From positions 10,459,253-10,523,252 of the forward strand of contig CM075939.1 in NCBI GenBank assembly GCA_038030265.1: a DNA stretch of 64,000 bases, written 5' to 3'. Below the pieces are notes generated by a model. That model saw only the letters and a list, made by a program, of their open reading frames with translations, did no database searches and had not been told where the DNA came from. Positions 47,001 to 54,669 of this stretch are shown in pieces; position 1 is the stretch's first letter; every line of letters begins with the position of its first letter. A program made the position numbers and the translations under genes. Source of the stretch: Corythucha ciliata. Taxonomy: Eukaryota > Arthropoda > Insecta > Hemiptera > Tingidae.

Positions 47001-50000
47001 TCGATATTCTAAAGAAAAGGCCTATATTGCCGTATTCATCTGTATGGTGACTAAGGCCGTGCATCTGGAGGCCGTTTCTAATATGACTACTGAAGCGTTC
47101 CTCGCAGCTTTTGATAGATTCTCAGGACGCAGGGGTCTCCCCTCCGATGCCTATTTTTCCTGCCGCCAAAAAGCGTGTTTGGTGGCCGAGAATTTCTAAA
47201 TTCGCAACTTGTTGTTATTATGTTCCTGGAAGAACATTATTAATGGAATTGGGCATTGAACTCTCGAAGGGATGCACCCGATTTGTTCACAGTCATTCTA
47301 ATAAGTAAATTATCGTTAATATACAAGTGCTCCGCTCATGCACGTAAATCAATAAGTATGTACTTCCATTCAAAACAAACACAAATAACTACAAAACAGT
47401 CATGAGGAGAAAGGTTGTTATTAAAGAGCGCTCTCTTCCACATGTTAAAAGTCGTTCCATTTCAACCCACTCTTAGCCAGATTTTGGTTCGATCCGAGCG
47501 GGCTTGTGACGTCACAAGAGCGGCCCCAGAGCACTTTTGAAATGGCAAAAGGAAAACGATATTAGTTTTTAAGCTGACACGTTTTTTCGTACTTCGAAAG
47601 CGTGGTCCAGCAAACACCCTCACCACTGGGGAGGAAGCGAAGTACCTCGCGAGTGGGGATGGAAGAGGGAACAGTAATATACGGGGTTTTTCGTGCATTA
47701 TTATGGCGACTGGTGACTAGAGACGTGCATCGTGAATGTGCCTGTTTTTGTTTCAAAAACGGATTTTTGATACGTTCATTTTGTCCCCATACGTTATTTC
47801 CCCTTAGTTCGGACGAGAAGCATTTTCTTGATTCCCAGTCAATTGCGGAATTCCACACTGTTTTATGCCACTGTGTACGACGCCAATCCCAATTAAGGTG
47901 AGTGGTTATTGTTGCTGCCAGTCTGTATCTAAGTTGTTTCATCCCCCAGTTTGGGATTCTACTCCTCGACTCATCAGGAATTTCCTTTCTTTATTCTGTA
48001 AATATTTTGCCCCCATTTGCCAGTCCTCAAATACAGTCCCTTTTTCTTTCTATCCCAGTGATCCCCTTTGCATAAGGTATTAGCTGTGGATATTGTACAA
48101 GAACTCCACTCGACGGTACACCAGGTATATAGACTTGCAAACCACATTATTAAAGGGTTCGAAAGAAAAGAGCACACAGTATGCGCCCTACTAGATTTAA
48201 AACAAGCATTCGACAACGTGTGGCACACAGGTCTTTTATGCAAACTAAAACGAGAAGGCGTCGCGATGCATAACATCCTTTTTAGACAGTAGAGCCTTCT
48301 ACGTCCGAATAAACAACAGCAAATCTGCATTAAGAGAAATGTTATCCGGAACGCCACAAGGATCCGTTCTCTCGCCTATCCTCTTCAATATCTACGTGAG
48401 CGACATTCCCTCCTCCGCAAACTGACACAGCTGCGTTCTCCACAAATTCTAACCTCACTGATGCTAGGAATGACGTACAAACTCAAATAGAAGAGATGTG
48501 CCACTACTTCAAAAACTTGAAAATTCCCATCAACGTGTGAAAATGTGAGGCCAAAATATTTACTTTACGCCGCCATGCCGACCCAAAACCATTGAGCGTT
48601 AACGGAAACCGTATCCCGTGGAACCCGACCGACCAAAGTATAAAATACCTCGGAGTCCACCTCGACCGTCGTCTAACGTGGAAGCACCGCATAAACAAAA
48701 AGCTCAGTGACGGATATGCACGCCAAGCGCTCCTTCGGCCCATCCTACACAGGAAATCGAGTCTCAGACCGGAAATCGGCACCCTTCTGTATAAATCTAT
48801 ATTAAGGCCACTAATCTTATATGGAAGTGAAATATGGGGAGCGGCCACTCCTACAAAAATCAAACGGCTACAGGCATTTCAAAATAAAATATTAAGAATA
48901 TGCGTTAATGCCCCATGGTTCATAAGAAACTCCCAACTCCATCGAGAATTAAAAGTCACAACAATAGCCGAACAAATCGAAACGAAGTTTCGGCGTTTTT
49001 ACACCAACCTACCCAGCGTTAATGGTGCGGTTCACTTTTCCCTCGGTGAAAAAATTGCAGAACGACTGAAGCCTCGAACTTTGCAAGATAAACTAAGTCT
49101 GTGATATCAAAGTGCTGTGATGTGATACCTCTTCTTTAAATTCTACGCCATAAGAATTTTGTCCATTCTTCTAGTTAAAACTGAACATTAACTTGACATA
49201 AAAAAATCCGCGAAACTAGGCGTTTGTAAGAGTCAAAAGGACAGAAAGTTTGTTTTTCAAAGTGCCAAATGTGCATGATTGGTTTTGGAACAAATTGACT
49301 GGAAGCCAAATTGTGTCTGGTTTGTCGGCCTTCAAATTTTTGAATGATAGGGCCAAAATCTGAGAGTGGGTGTGAAACCCCCCACCCCCACCCACCCATC
49401 CAAACCCGCCACCACCCTTTTTTTCTTATTTTCACCAACCTTATACTCGGGTATCGACAAATTATCGTCCATCGTCTGACTAGACATGCTCTCCGTATGA
49501 GCCAGCTCGCTAGCGGTGCAATCGTCCTCCGACATGAATTTACTGTCGTCGCCGCCTCCTCCACTACTCTGTTCACCGCCGAATAGAACGCCTTTCCACT
49601 TTAAAAGACTTTTCGTACCTTCGACGACGCTTGGAATATCCTGTTCTGAACAGCCGGACTCGGAGATGTCCTATTATGGTGGGGAGGGGGGGGGAGAGAA
49701 AAATGTTTGTAATATTAAAAAACGGTAACGACAAGTTTAAAAAGTTTTGAAGAAGTAAAGGGAGGCGGATATTATATCAACCTTTCAAAACGCTGTACAA
49801 AAAAAAAAGAAAACTTCACAGAAATTCGCGATTAATGAAAAAACTCTCAACTTCATTCAAAGTCCATCACAGACGAAAAAAAAAAAAAAAAAAAAAACTT
49901 ACGTGAATAACTAAAGGTTTCGACGACGGCTGATTAGCCGATCTATACGCCGGATTTCTATACGAAAAGGCGGAATCGCTGTCCTGCTCCAAATTAGTCG

Positions 50001-53000
50001 TCAGTGGCGGCATACTGACAGGCTCTGAGGGTGGGGGTTCACTTCCACTGAGACCCGTCGGTACCAGTTCTTCCTCTGTGATGGTATAGAGTCCCGTGAG
50101 AATTATTTTTGTTTGCTTGATATATCAGCAGAAAAAAAAAAAAAAAAAAGTATAAATAAATACCAGACGGATGCGAGGCTAAATTCGTGGAAAATTGAAC
50201 AGTCCCTTTCACGCTCAGGCTGTCGGTTCGTTCTGACGTTTTCGAGTAAGCGTCGTCAGCGCTATCGTTAGATTCTAATTAACAAACGACGACAACAAAT
50301 TTATTTTACGGTTTTAAAACGTGGCCAGCGAGGGTGTAGTAACGCCTTTATAATTACCCGACGGCGGTGGAGTTCTCGTCAAACGTCTTTTCCTCGGTGA
50401 TGATCCCTTGCTAGAACCGGACGAATCCTGAGGTGATTGTGATTTTTTAGTAGCGAGCTCACTAAGCATATCCTGAGCTTCTTTTCTGTAAAAAAAAAAA
50501 AAAAAAAAGCGTTGAAAACATTTTTTCGGGCCAATGGTTTTTAATGGGCAGCCCCACAAAAATTTCCCAACAGAATTTTCTTGGGTCCGTAGCACCCTCC
50601 CCCCTTGCTCAAAAGTTTTAACTTCGTTATATTTTATCTTTTTTAAGAAGATTAACTGAGAAAATAAGAGCAAGAATATTACAAAACTAAGCGTACCATT
50701 CAAATTTCCGTTAAGGATTTGTTAGAAAGGGTGGTGTTGTGTTGGTTGGGAGGGGGGGGGGAAACCCAGCAAGCTCCTCAGCCTCTCTATCATCAGTCGT
50801 CAGCCACCGGCTGGGTTTTCCCAAAAAACTGCCTCTATGCCTTCCCTGCTCACCCATCACCAATTCCCATCAATATAATAGCGCTCATTAAATTGTTATA
50901 TGCTTATTTCAGCGTTGAATATGGAAAATTCCCCTTCCAACTGCTCTGGGGGGAAAAAAAAATCTAAATACCTGCTTTTTCTCCTTTTAAAACTTAACGA
51001 CGTTCTCCTCAAAATCCATTTATTCATAATGATAAAAATAAATCGGCCTAATTTGGAATAAAATTGACTTCTCCGAGGATGAAATGTACAGAAAAAAAAA
51101 AACACAAGAAAAAAACGTCCAAGTAAGCTTGAATTTCAAATTGAACTGAATCACACACACCGTATACAGTACAAAATGAATCACATCGACCCCGCCCATC
51201 CCACCACATCCACTCCTTGAACTACACCTTGCCACCCCCCGCCCCCAACATCATTCCTGCTTTTATTTTTTATGTTCTAAAATAGTTTGGAGATAGCGAC
51301 GCGGTGGCGGACGAGAATATAATACTTTTTTATTAAACGATATTATTTAACTTAAAGACGTCGCGAACTTAGATACAATATCTAGGTATTGTTATGTTTA
51401 AAAATTGTTTTTGAGGGGGGGAAAAAAACTATACATATACCCCCCCCCATCACCACACAATCAATCGTAGGACAAAACAACGCAGTAAGCGCATCATACA
51501 TATTTATTTTGTGGGAGAGAAACAAAGAGAAAGGGGGGGGGGTGACCTTCAAACTGTGGATAGTGGTGGGATATTTAAAATTTATAACAGGTTGGGAGTT
51601 GGAAGACGATCATTTTTTATTTTTTTTCGTATAATTATTCCTAATTAGAACGCGATAAATACGACGACGAATGTAGGAAGGTGTACAGCGGATGAGGGGG
51701 GAACAACAGGTGTATTCGCTGTTGGTGAAGAAGGGAGGGAGGGGGATTTCTGACCATCGCGTGTCCCATGAGGCCCTACTACTACTACGCTAACGCTCTG
51801 AAGGGCAGCATGATGAGTATAGTCAAGAGCGAGAGGGGATGAATTACGAACGGAGGGGAAATTACGAGTGGGTTAATAAGTCCTATTATTCTTCATCGCG
51901 ACTAATAAGTTGAACGTGCCACAGTTGGTCGAGTCTTTGCTGGTTGCAAAGGGTCCGACCAAAGAAAAGGTCGAATCACACAGAAATGGCGCTAACACAG
52001 AAAAGGTCCTCCCCCAAAATGTCAAGCCACAGAAAAGGCCGAACTACAGAAAAAGCCAAACTACAGAGCAGTCGCAACCACGACAAAAAACGCCGAACAA
52101 CGGAGACAAGGCCCAACTCAAAAATGGCTCTATCACAGAGGTCCGCCACAGAAAATGTCCAACCACAGAAAGGGCCGAATCACAGAGAGTTCCGACCACA
52201 GAAAAGGCCGTCCCACAGAGAGTTCCGACCACAGAAAAGGGCGAACCACAGAAATGGAGCTAACACAATGAAAATTCACCCCAGAAAATGTTCAACCACG
52301 GAAAAGGCCGAACCACAGAGTTCCGACCACAGAGAAGGCCTCTCGAACCACAGAGAGTTCTGACCACAGAAAAAGTCCAACCACTGAAAAGGTCGAACCA
52401 CAGAGAGTTCTGACCACAGAAAATGCCGAACCACAGAGAAGGTCGCCAACCACGGAAAAGGCCCAACCACCAGTAGCGATCGAAGCCCCCGCGCGAACCG
52501 GCCCGGGACACCAATATCTAGCGGCCCACGACAGCTCAGTCTAGCGTACGTACCTAGCGTTAAATTACGTATTTTTCTCAATTTTAGCCGCAATATCAGT
52601 GTTTTTCTCTATTTTAGTTGCGAATCGGCGATTTTTCTGAATTTTCAGTCACGAATCAGCAGTTTTCTCCATTTTACTGACGAACTAGCGCTTTTTATCA
52701 ATTTTAACAGAGAATTAGCGCATTCTGTCACTGTTTTTTCAACTAATTTTTCACTCTAATTTTATCCACGAATTAGCATTTTTCTCAATTTCAGCCGCCA
52801 AGTTGGCGTTTTCTCAATTTCAGCTGTGTAATTAGCTCTTTTTCTCAGTTTTTATTGCCGCAAATTGTTGCGCTTAAACCTCAATTTTAGCTGCGAATTA
52901 GCGTTTCCTCAATTTTCGATGAGTTAGAGTGATTTTTTCCCATCTCAACAACCTAAAAATTGACATTGGAACGAATTGGGCCAGTGGCGGTCCGCCCCCC

Positions 53001-54524
53001 TCACCAGTACCTCGGATAACAGAGCTTATGCTTTGTTTGGCCCAAAAACTTGCAACCCCCTCCCCTTCTCCCGATTGGTGGTTGCCTGCGACTTCTGATG
53101 ACGAACCCAGTTTTTGTGGTAGTGTGACGACGACCCCCGATTGTGGCAGCGGCGACAGAATTGGTGAAGAGAGAGGGAGATGAACATCACTCAGGAATGT
53201 CGGGCCCACGTCAGGGGAATAACACTCTTTGGTGGTCATGCACTTATTCACTTATTCGGGAGAGCGAGAGAGGGGGGGGGCTACAGAGCCGGCTGATGGT
53301 TTGTTGATCGAAAAGGCTAACTTTATGGGAGGGGAGGGGGCTGGTAACCTCCGGTAACGGTCCGCGTAGTCCCGCCTCAATTCCAGAAAAACCACTGCGC
53401 AAATGTACGCCACTGAAACAGTCGTTTGACAGAAAATATTTGCCCCAAAGAGCAGAATCGGAGACCTTGCAGAACCAATAAATCTACTCTGGAAACATTC
53501 AATTCCACGTTTCACCCTCTCGGCTCCCCCACCCCGCACCCACCACAAAATATGGAAGAGAGAGAGAGAGGATTCACTCACCTTAAAATTGGTTTGAACG
53601 TTCTATGTGAATGCGTGGGCGAATGCGACGGTACTGGCGTCTGGGTGGGGTCACGGTAGAGTCTCAGTCTTACTAATTCGCCGCACTGTCGTAAAAATGC
53701 GACGGCTTCCTCGTGGGTCAAATTAGACATTTCTACGTCGTTGACCTGGAAATATTTGTTTAAAAAAAAAAAAAAAGAAAGAAAATTACACAAAAAGGAG
53801 CGGATGGTGCCACTGGTGGGTTGTCATGTTGAGGGGGGGGGGGGTCTTACGGCAACGATTTTATCTCCAGGGCGGATTCTAGGATCGGACAGGGCTGGCT
53901 CCCGTACCAGAGCTCGCACATAGTGACCCAGAACGCTTTGATCTTCTTTTCGCAGGGTGAAACCCAAAGATCCGTTGACTTTTTCCATTAGAATTTCAAA
54001 CTCCTGAAAATAAAGTTAAAAAAAAAAATGTTAAAAAATTGTCTCCCTGCGGGTGGGTGGCGGTGGGGGGCGTTTCAAAGACCATTGAATGTTTTTATTA
54101 CCCCAAAATTTTCGTGAATCACAGGAATGGGAGGGTCTCGAGGCGGAGGCGGCGGTGCAATTCCATCGTGCTCTGGAATGACAAGCTCGGGCGGTCGGCA
54201 CACGGTCAATTTCACTTCCGGGGGTGACGATCGAAGGACTTCGAGTGCCTCCTGTTGCAAAAAAAAAAAAAAAATGTCCACAGGCTCATGGTCATGGGGG
54301 GAAAAAACGTTGCCACTCGAAACTCACGTAATTCGTCAGTCCGAGCAAAGGTACACCGCTCGCCGCTAGAATGATGTCACCCTGAGTCAATAGACCAGAA
54401 TGGGAGGCCGGTTGATGCGGGAACAATCGTTTGATTCTTATAAGGCCAGGCCAGGGCTCACCGCCGCAGACACTGAGCCCCAGGCCACCGGCGCCCTTAC
54501 GTACGACCACCGTAAATATTGAAT
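28755..54524 (-). CDS. Multi-PDZ scaffold protein, PTPN13/FRMPD2-like, C-terminal part
   Basis: Ten exons on the minus strand, all bounded by GT-AG and joining in phase: 54328-54524, 54102-54251, 53851-54003, 53582-53745, 50358-50485, 50164-50274, 49903-50075, 49440-49670, 28922-29074, 28755-28859. They encode about 520 residues and a stop; the first exon starts mid-codon, so more exons lie upstream. Order: a PDZ with GLGLSVCGG and RIKRLFPHQPA, proline-rich PPPPPRDPP, a second PDZ with SLGFTL, a linker of about 220 residues, then a final PDZ. This order and sequence resemble PDZ3-PDZ4-PDZ5 of vertebrate PTPN13, but the frame stops right after the last PDZ, so no phosphatase domain follows. 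Such proteins organise membrane and junctional complexes by binding C-terminal peptides. The 20.4-kb intron before the last two exons is full of retroelements. Confidence 0.85.
29343..29710 (-). repeat. Family E array with CAGGGTCGCCACATTTT end, copy 2
   Basis: Duplicate of 22947-23300. The TATATA tract is longer here (29695-29711), a typical slippage difference between the copies. Confidence 0.55.
29750..30449 (+). pseudogene. Ty3-type integrase fragment, copy 2
   Basis: Same HHCC finger and first Asp region as copy 1, then the rest of the core kept in this copy: FGVPIRITTDQGRQFES with the second Asp, and TTAYHPQVNGCVERWHR with the catalytic Glu, ending near 30449 at TLRDEIGA. At least two frameshifts and one stop lie between the parts. 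It is cut at about 30450 by a minus-strand LINE. Confidence 0.8.
30450..32700 (-). pseudogene. LINE ORF2: reverse transcriptase and C-terminal zinc region, broken
   Basis: Minus-strand pieces in order from the right: finger/palm with VVILLLKSSDRDP and YRPISLLPCESKVLERLL (32115-31681), the degenerate Asp-containing block VAVLLGAFDSGWW, then GVPSDIFRTIASYFEAREV and a damaged QASVLGALWN-type block near 31600. The thumb and connection follow (YLGVEINPERI, LYGSAWWWYRP, 31326-31066), and finally a Cys-rich terminus CICRCGVEEETADHVLRRC near 30610. The YADD block is not found, probably lost in the gap near 31500-31400. It is an inactive relic; the C-terminal CxC...H...C array is usual for R1/Jockey-type proteins. 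Confidence 0.8.
30450..32935 (-). mobile_element. R1/Jockey-like LINE, 5'-truncated, minus strand
   Basis: On the minus strand, homology runs from the end of an endonuclease (around 32900-32700) through RT to the C-terminal Cys-His region near 30560. It is GC-rich against AT-rich surroundings. It sits inside the Ty3 fragment: integrase sequence is to the left and an LTR-like sequence to the right. Several frameshifts break it. Plus-strand frames in this region, including one of 210 codons, are antisense shadows. Confidence 0.85.
32936..33290 (+). repeat. LTR-like segment and possible gag start
   Basis: Non-coding, with AATAAA near 33100 and a GTGACCCCCTCACACC sequence at about 33178 that resembles a primer-binding region. 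An ATG follows at 33253 (MSHLTLGGEI) and is open only briefly. It fits the LTR-leader-gag start of the Ty3 element whose integrase lies to the left of the LINE. LTR borders are not defined. Confidence 0.35.
33300..34500. repeat. Family E arrays, inverted pair
   Basis: From about 33340 to 33785 the units are inverted (AAACCAATTT and GCTCACTA). From about 33790 to 34500 they are direct (GAAATTGGTTTTTGAAAGAGC-like). The orientation switch near 33790 gives a dispersed palindromic arrangement. No gene. Confidence 0.65.
34500..34655. repeat. GTCTTGGTCTTGC-rich repeat
   Basis: The motif AGTCTTGGTCTTGC and its complement GCAAGACTCG recur at least five times, with self-complementary parts (CTTGCGCAAG). 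Probably a small non-autonomous element or minisatellite; ends unclear. Confidence 0.55.
34805..35163. mobile_element. Foldback (long inverted repeat) element
   Basis: Two arms of about 165 bp in inverted orientation: 34805-34970 and 34998-35163. Matching landmarks are ACCATCTTCAGA, GTTTAGGGCGTAA and AAAACGAGC on one arm and their complements on the other. The spacer is only about 25 bp. The arms are roughly 80-85% alike by eye. A transcript would form a long hairpin. No coding frame; typical of a foldback/MITE. Confidence 0.8.
35530..35645. repeat. GGCCCGGCCC-rich repeat
   Basis: CCCGGCCCGGCCC, TCGGGCCGGGCCG and similar blocks recur five times in about 110 bp, in both orientations, inside AT-rich DNA. 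Strongly self-complementary. Likely part of a small mobile element. Confidence 0.6.
35690..35950 (+). repeat. Family E array
   Basis: About seven units (GAAATTTGGTTTTTAAAGGA-type) running straight into the truncated 5' end of the Jockey ORF1 near 35955. Confidence 0.65.
35955..36917 (+). pseudogene. Jockey ORF1 (gag-like, zinc knuckles), frameshifted
   Basis: The first frame is open from about 35955 without an ATG (contains KRGHDEDVSSLPPVKKS and PTSNRYSLLEID), so the N-terminus is missing. A frameshift near 36480-36500 moves into a second frame ending at 36917. The C-terminal half has retrotransposon-type Cys-His knuckles: CENCQRYHHTQNYS, CVKCSGDHHYKHC and CVNCGGNHPANYRGC. These proteins bind element RNA. 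Stop codon 36915-36917 is followed by ORF2 after about 110 bp. Confidence 0.8.
37025..38699 (+). pseudogene. Jockey ORF2, 5' part: endonuclease and RT start
   Basis: A single unbroken frame from ATG 37025 up to the BEL insertion. The endonuclease has ILNWNANGI near residue 23, ITETHLKE, GGGVAILVK, VGDLNAKSSAWG and the SSDHSP catalytic end. The RT then begins with KKSPGPDEIPPS, WKTAEIIVIPKPGKD and YRPISLLSCIGK. The frame runs a few codons into the BEL LTR before stopping at 38740. It would nick DNA and copy RNA; it is interrupted here. Confidence 0.85.
38700..39450 (+). repeat. BEL 5' LTR
   Basis: 751 bp, starting TGTCTAAAATTAG and ending GATATTGTACA. It contains a C-run near 38860. Its last 530 bp are repeated as the 3' LTR. 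Confidence 0.85.
39461..42057. mobile_element. Complete hAT-like non-autonomous element filled with family B repeats
   Basis: Ends are CAGTGGCGTGCCCAGG (39461) and, inverted, CAGTGGCGTGCCCATGG (42057). They are flanked by the perfect 8-bp target duplication AAATTGGT at 39453-39460 and 42058-42065. 8-bp duplications with CAGNG ends are characteristic of the hAT superfamily. The interior, about 39650-41740, is a field of degenerate 35-40-bp family B units (GCGCGAATGGTCAGTTTTGC). No transposase is encoded. It landed 10 bp behind the BEL 5' LTR, in the primer-binding region. Confidence 0.85.
42066..42610 (+). other. BEL leader between hAT-like insertion and gag
   Basis: Non-coding T-rich and C-rich leader of the BEL element; it resumes with CCTCACGG after the duplicated AAATTGGT. 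No further feature recognised. Confidence 0.5.
42611..43741 (+). pseudogene. BEL gag, with stop codon and frameshift
   Basis: From ATG 42611 the frame encodes 274 aa, including a central DUF1759-type gag domain with LPTFSGEETSSSWTNFCGMF and LRTCLKGEPLRLIQ. A TAG at 43433 interrupts it. The same frame continues with ILKKLDRGTREAFES and a Lys-rich stretch up to CEMCH, where a frameshift near 43725 moves into the next frame. It would form the particle core. Confidence 0.85.
43711..44649 (+). pseudogene. BEL gag C-terminus and aspartic protease
   Basis: Starts with HAAKFLKLTPKERYTWVK and a Cys-His finger CVRCLQGHGPDCPHNQVGKHC. The DUF1758-type retropepsin then shows LLDLGSQGSFIS, with DLG where DSG or DTG is usual, and DILIGSDLVPSLL. 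The frame is lost near 44630 before the RT. Codon use matches the rest of the element. Confidence 0.85.
44537..45511 (+). pseudogene. BEL reverse transcriptase
   Basis: One frame with LPHHGILKEG, LRVVMDASARSS, VADIEKMFSQI, RVSFGMSCSPFIA and the catalytic ENIFVDDIL block typical of BEL/Pao RT. It ends at 45511 after a frameshift near 45480. The start of the listed frame overlaps the protease frame; true RT homology begins about 44640. Confidence 0.85.
45528..46841 (+). pseudogene. BEL RNase H and integrase linker
   Basis: Begins at the RT connection (LARLYDPLGFLAPAIL). The BEL-type RNase H follows: FADSSSKAYAACVY, LPRLELCAAVLLAKLL, CWSDSSIVLYWI and NPADCATRGL. Then comes a linker to the integrase zinc region (ARLSIFLDSDGLVRVGGRI, HPLLLPKCHLSTLIIR). 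A frameshift near 46790 ends the frame in the zinc finger. Confidence 0.85.
46792..47199 (+). pseudogene. BEL integrase, truncated
   Basis: Holds the Cys half of the zinc finger (FQCATCYRSRP) and the start of the DDE core with GVDFTGHIYIRS (first Asp) and KAYIAVFICMVTKAVHLEAV. After GRRGLPSD the expected second Asp context is scrambled and the frame stops at 47199. The rest of the integrase is absent. Confidence 0.8.
47200..47561. other. Foreign filler between BEL integrase and 3' LTR
   Basis: Not part of any BEL domain; AT-rich on the left, with a GACGTCACAAGAG segment near 47511. It replaces the 3' end of pol and the LTR start. Origin not recognised. Confidence 0.4.
47562..48099 (+). repeat. 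BEL 3' LTR, 5'-truncated
   Basis: 538 bp matching 38921-39450 with few changes, ending at GTACA next to the target duplication. The first 220 bp of the LTR are absent. Confidence 0.85.
48100..49103 (+). pseudogene. Jockey ORF2, 3' part, broken
   Basis: RT resumes with LLDLKQAFDNVW (palm Asp block) in one frame, shifts near 48285 to GTPQGSVLSPILFNIY, then is damaged at 48420-48500 where the YADD block is missing. From 48592 to 49103 one frame is open again: YLGVHLDRRLTWKHRI, LYKSILRPLILYGSEIWG and LQAFQNKILRIC, the typical C-terminal half. Non-functional. Confidence 0.85.
49185..49345 (+). repeat. Family E fragment
   Basis: Four or five units (GTTTTTCAAAGTGCCAAATG, GGTTTTGGAACAAATTG) next to the last linker exon of the PDZ gene, in its intron. 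Confidence 0.5.
49440..50485 (-). CDS. PDZ gene, linker exons
   Basis: Four exons between the second and the last PDZ: 50358-50485 (begins KEAQDMLSELATKK after TTACAG), 50164-50274 (begins SNDSADDAYSK), 49903-50075 (begins EELVPTGLSG), 49440-49670 (begins DISESGCSEQ, ends LSIPEYK). Phases 1-1, 1-1, 1-0 and 0-0 fit. The acceptor of 49903-50075 (ATCACAG) is weaker than the others and was chosen because it keeps the phase. The linker is rich in Ser, Asp, Gly and Pro, presumably disordered, with the only hydrophobic patch at SLLKWKGVLFGG. Confidence 0.8.
51950..52480. repeat. Minisatellite ACCACAGAAAAGGCCGA / ACCACAGAGAGTTCCG
   Basis: About 30 copies of two alternating 16-17-bp half-units, ACCACAGAAAAGGCCGA and ACCACAGAGAGTTCCG, with moderate divergence. 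It is open in more than one frame only because the unit lacks stops. Intronic in the PDZ gene. Confidence 0.8.
52560..52930 (+). repeat. Family A fragment
   Basis: About ten units such as CTCAATTTTAGCCGCAATAT and GAATTAGCGCATTCTG, without recognisable element ends. Intronic. Confidence 0.65.
53582..54524 (-). CDS. PDZ gene, exons for two PDZ domains
   Basis: Exon 54328-54524 (GLGLSVCGGEPW, RIKRLFPHQPA, GDIILAASG) joins 54102-54251 (EALEVLRSSPPEVKLTVCRPP) to complete the first PDZ and add a Pro-rich tail. Exon 53851-54003 (EKVNGSLGFTLRKED, IRPGDKIVA) joins 53582-53745 (VNDVEMSNLTHEEAVAFLR) for the second PDZ, followed by a His/Thr/Pro tail (TQTPVPSHSPTHSH). In the first PDZ the usual VNG after the GD turn is ASG. 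Acceptors are T-rich and donors GTGAGT, GTAATA, GTAAGA, GTGAGT. Confidence 0.85.
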
Positions 54525-54637
54525 CTAAAAAATCAAACCAAAAAAAGGCAAAAATTAGAGAGCTCCAGGGGTACAGTCAAACTTCAAACAATTTTTGGAC
54601 GCCGGTAAAACAACGCCTGAGGGCATTCTAATGAGCT

Positions 54638-54669
<32 letters not shown>

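Larger units (their letters stand above)
38700..48099 (+). mobile_element. BEL/Pao LTR retrotransposon
   Basis: Flanked by AGAAA (38695-38699) and AGAAC (48100-48104), a near-perfect 5-bp target duplication in the Jockey RT. The LTRs start TG and end CA; the shared part, 38921-39450 and 47562-48099, shows about three substitutions and one 8-bp indel. Between them are gag, protease, RT, RNase H and part of integrase. The 3' side of integrase and the first 220 bp of the 3' LTR are replaced by unrelated DNA (47200-47561). The leader is interrupted by the hAT-like element 39461-42057. Confidence 0.9.
35955..49103 (+). mobile_element. Jockey-type LINE split by a BEL/Pao insertion
   Basis: Two parts, 35955-38699 and 48100-49103, belong to one element: the RT frame breaks inside a codon context after YQFGFT at about 38694 and resumes after the insertion at 48100. 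The 5' end is truncated; the 3' end stops just after the ORF2 stop at 49103, with about 80 bp of possible 3' UTR. The whole unit lies in the large intron of the PDZ gene, on the opposite strand. Confidence 0.85.
50486..53581 (-). other. Intron of the PDZ gene with repeats
   Basis: A 3.1-kb intron. It contains poly-A and poly-G tracts, an unassigned stretch (50.7-51.9 kb), the minisatellite at 51950-52480, a family A fragment at 52560-52930 and an isolated hAT-like end at 52982. No further coding sequence is supported. Confidence 0.6.

Noticed and set aside
51910..52363. Two overlapping open frames with TTEKAEPQ-like repeats
   Set aside because: They are translations of the minisatellite; the unit simply lacks stop codons.
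52898..53251. Extra exon of the PDZ gene on the minus strand
   Set aside because: Low-complexity Pro/Ser/Gly translation without splice sites of matching phase or homology.
52982..53418. Further hAT-like element bounded by CAGTGGCGGTCC and TACGCCACTG
   Set aside because: The flanking 8 bp (AATTGGGC and AAACAGTC) do not match and the ends differ beyond CAGTGGCG, so the two ends probably belong to different insertions.
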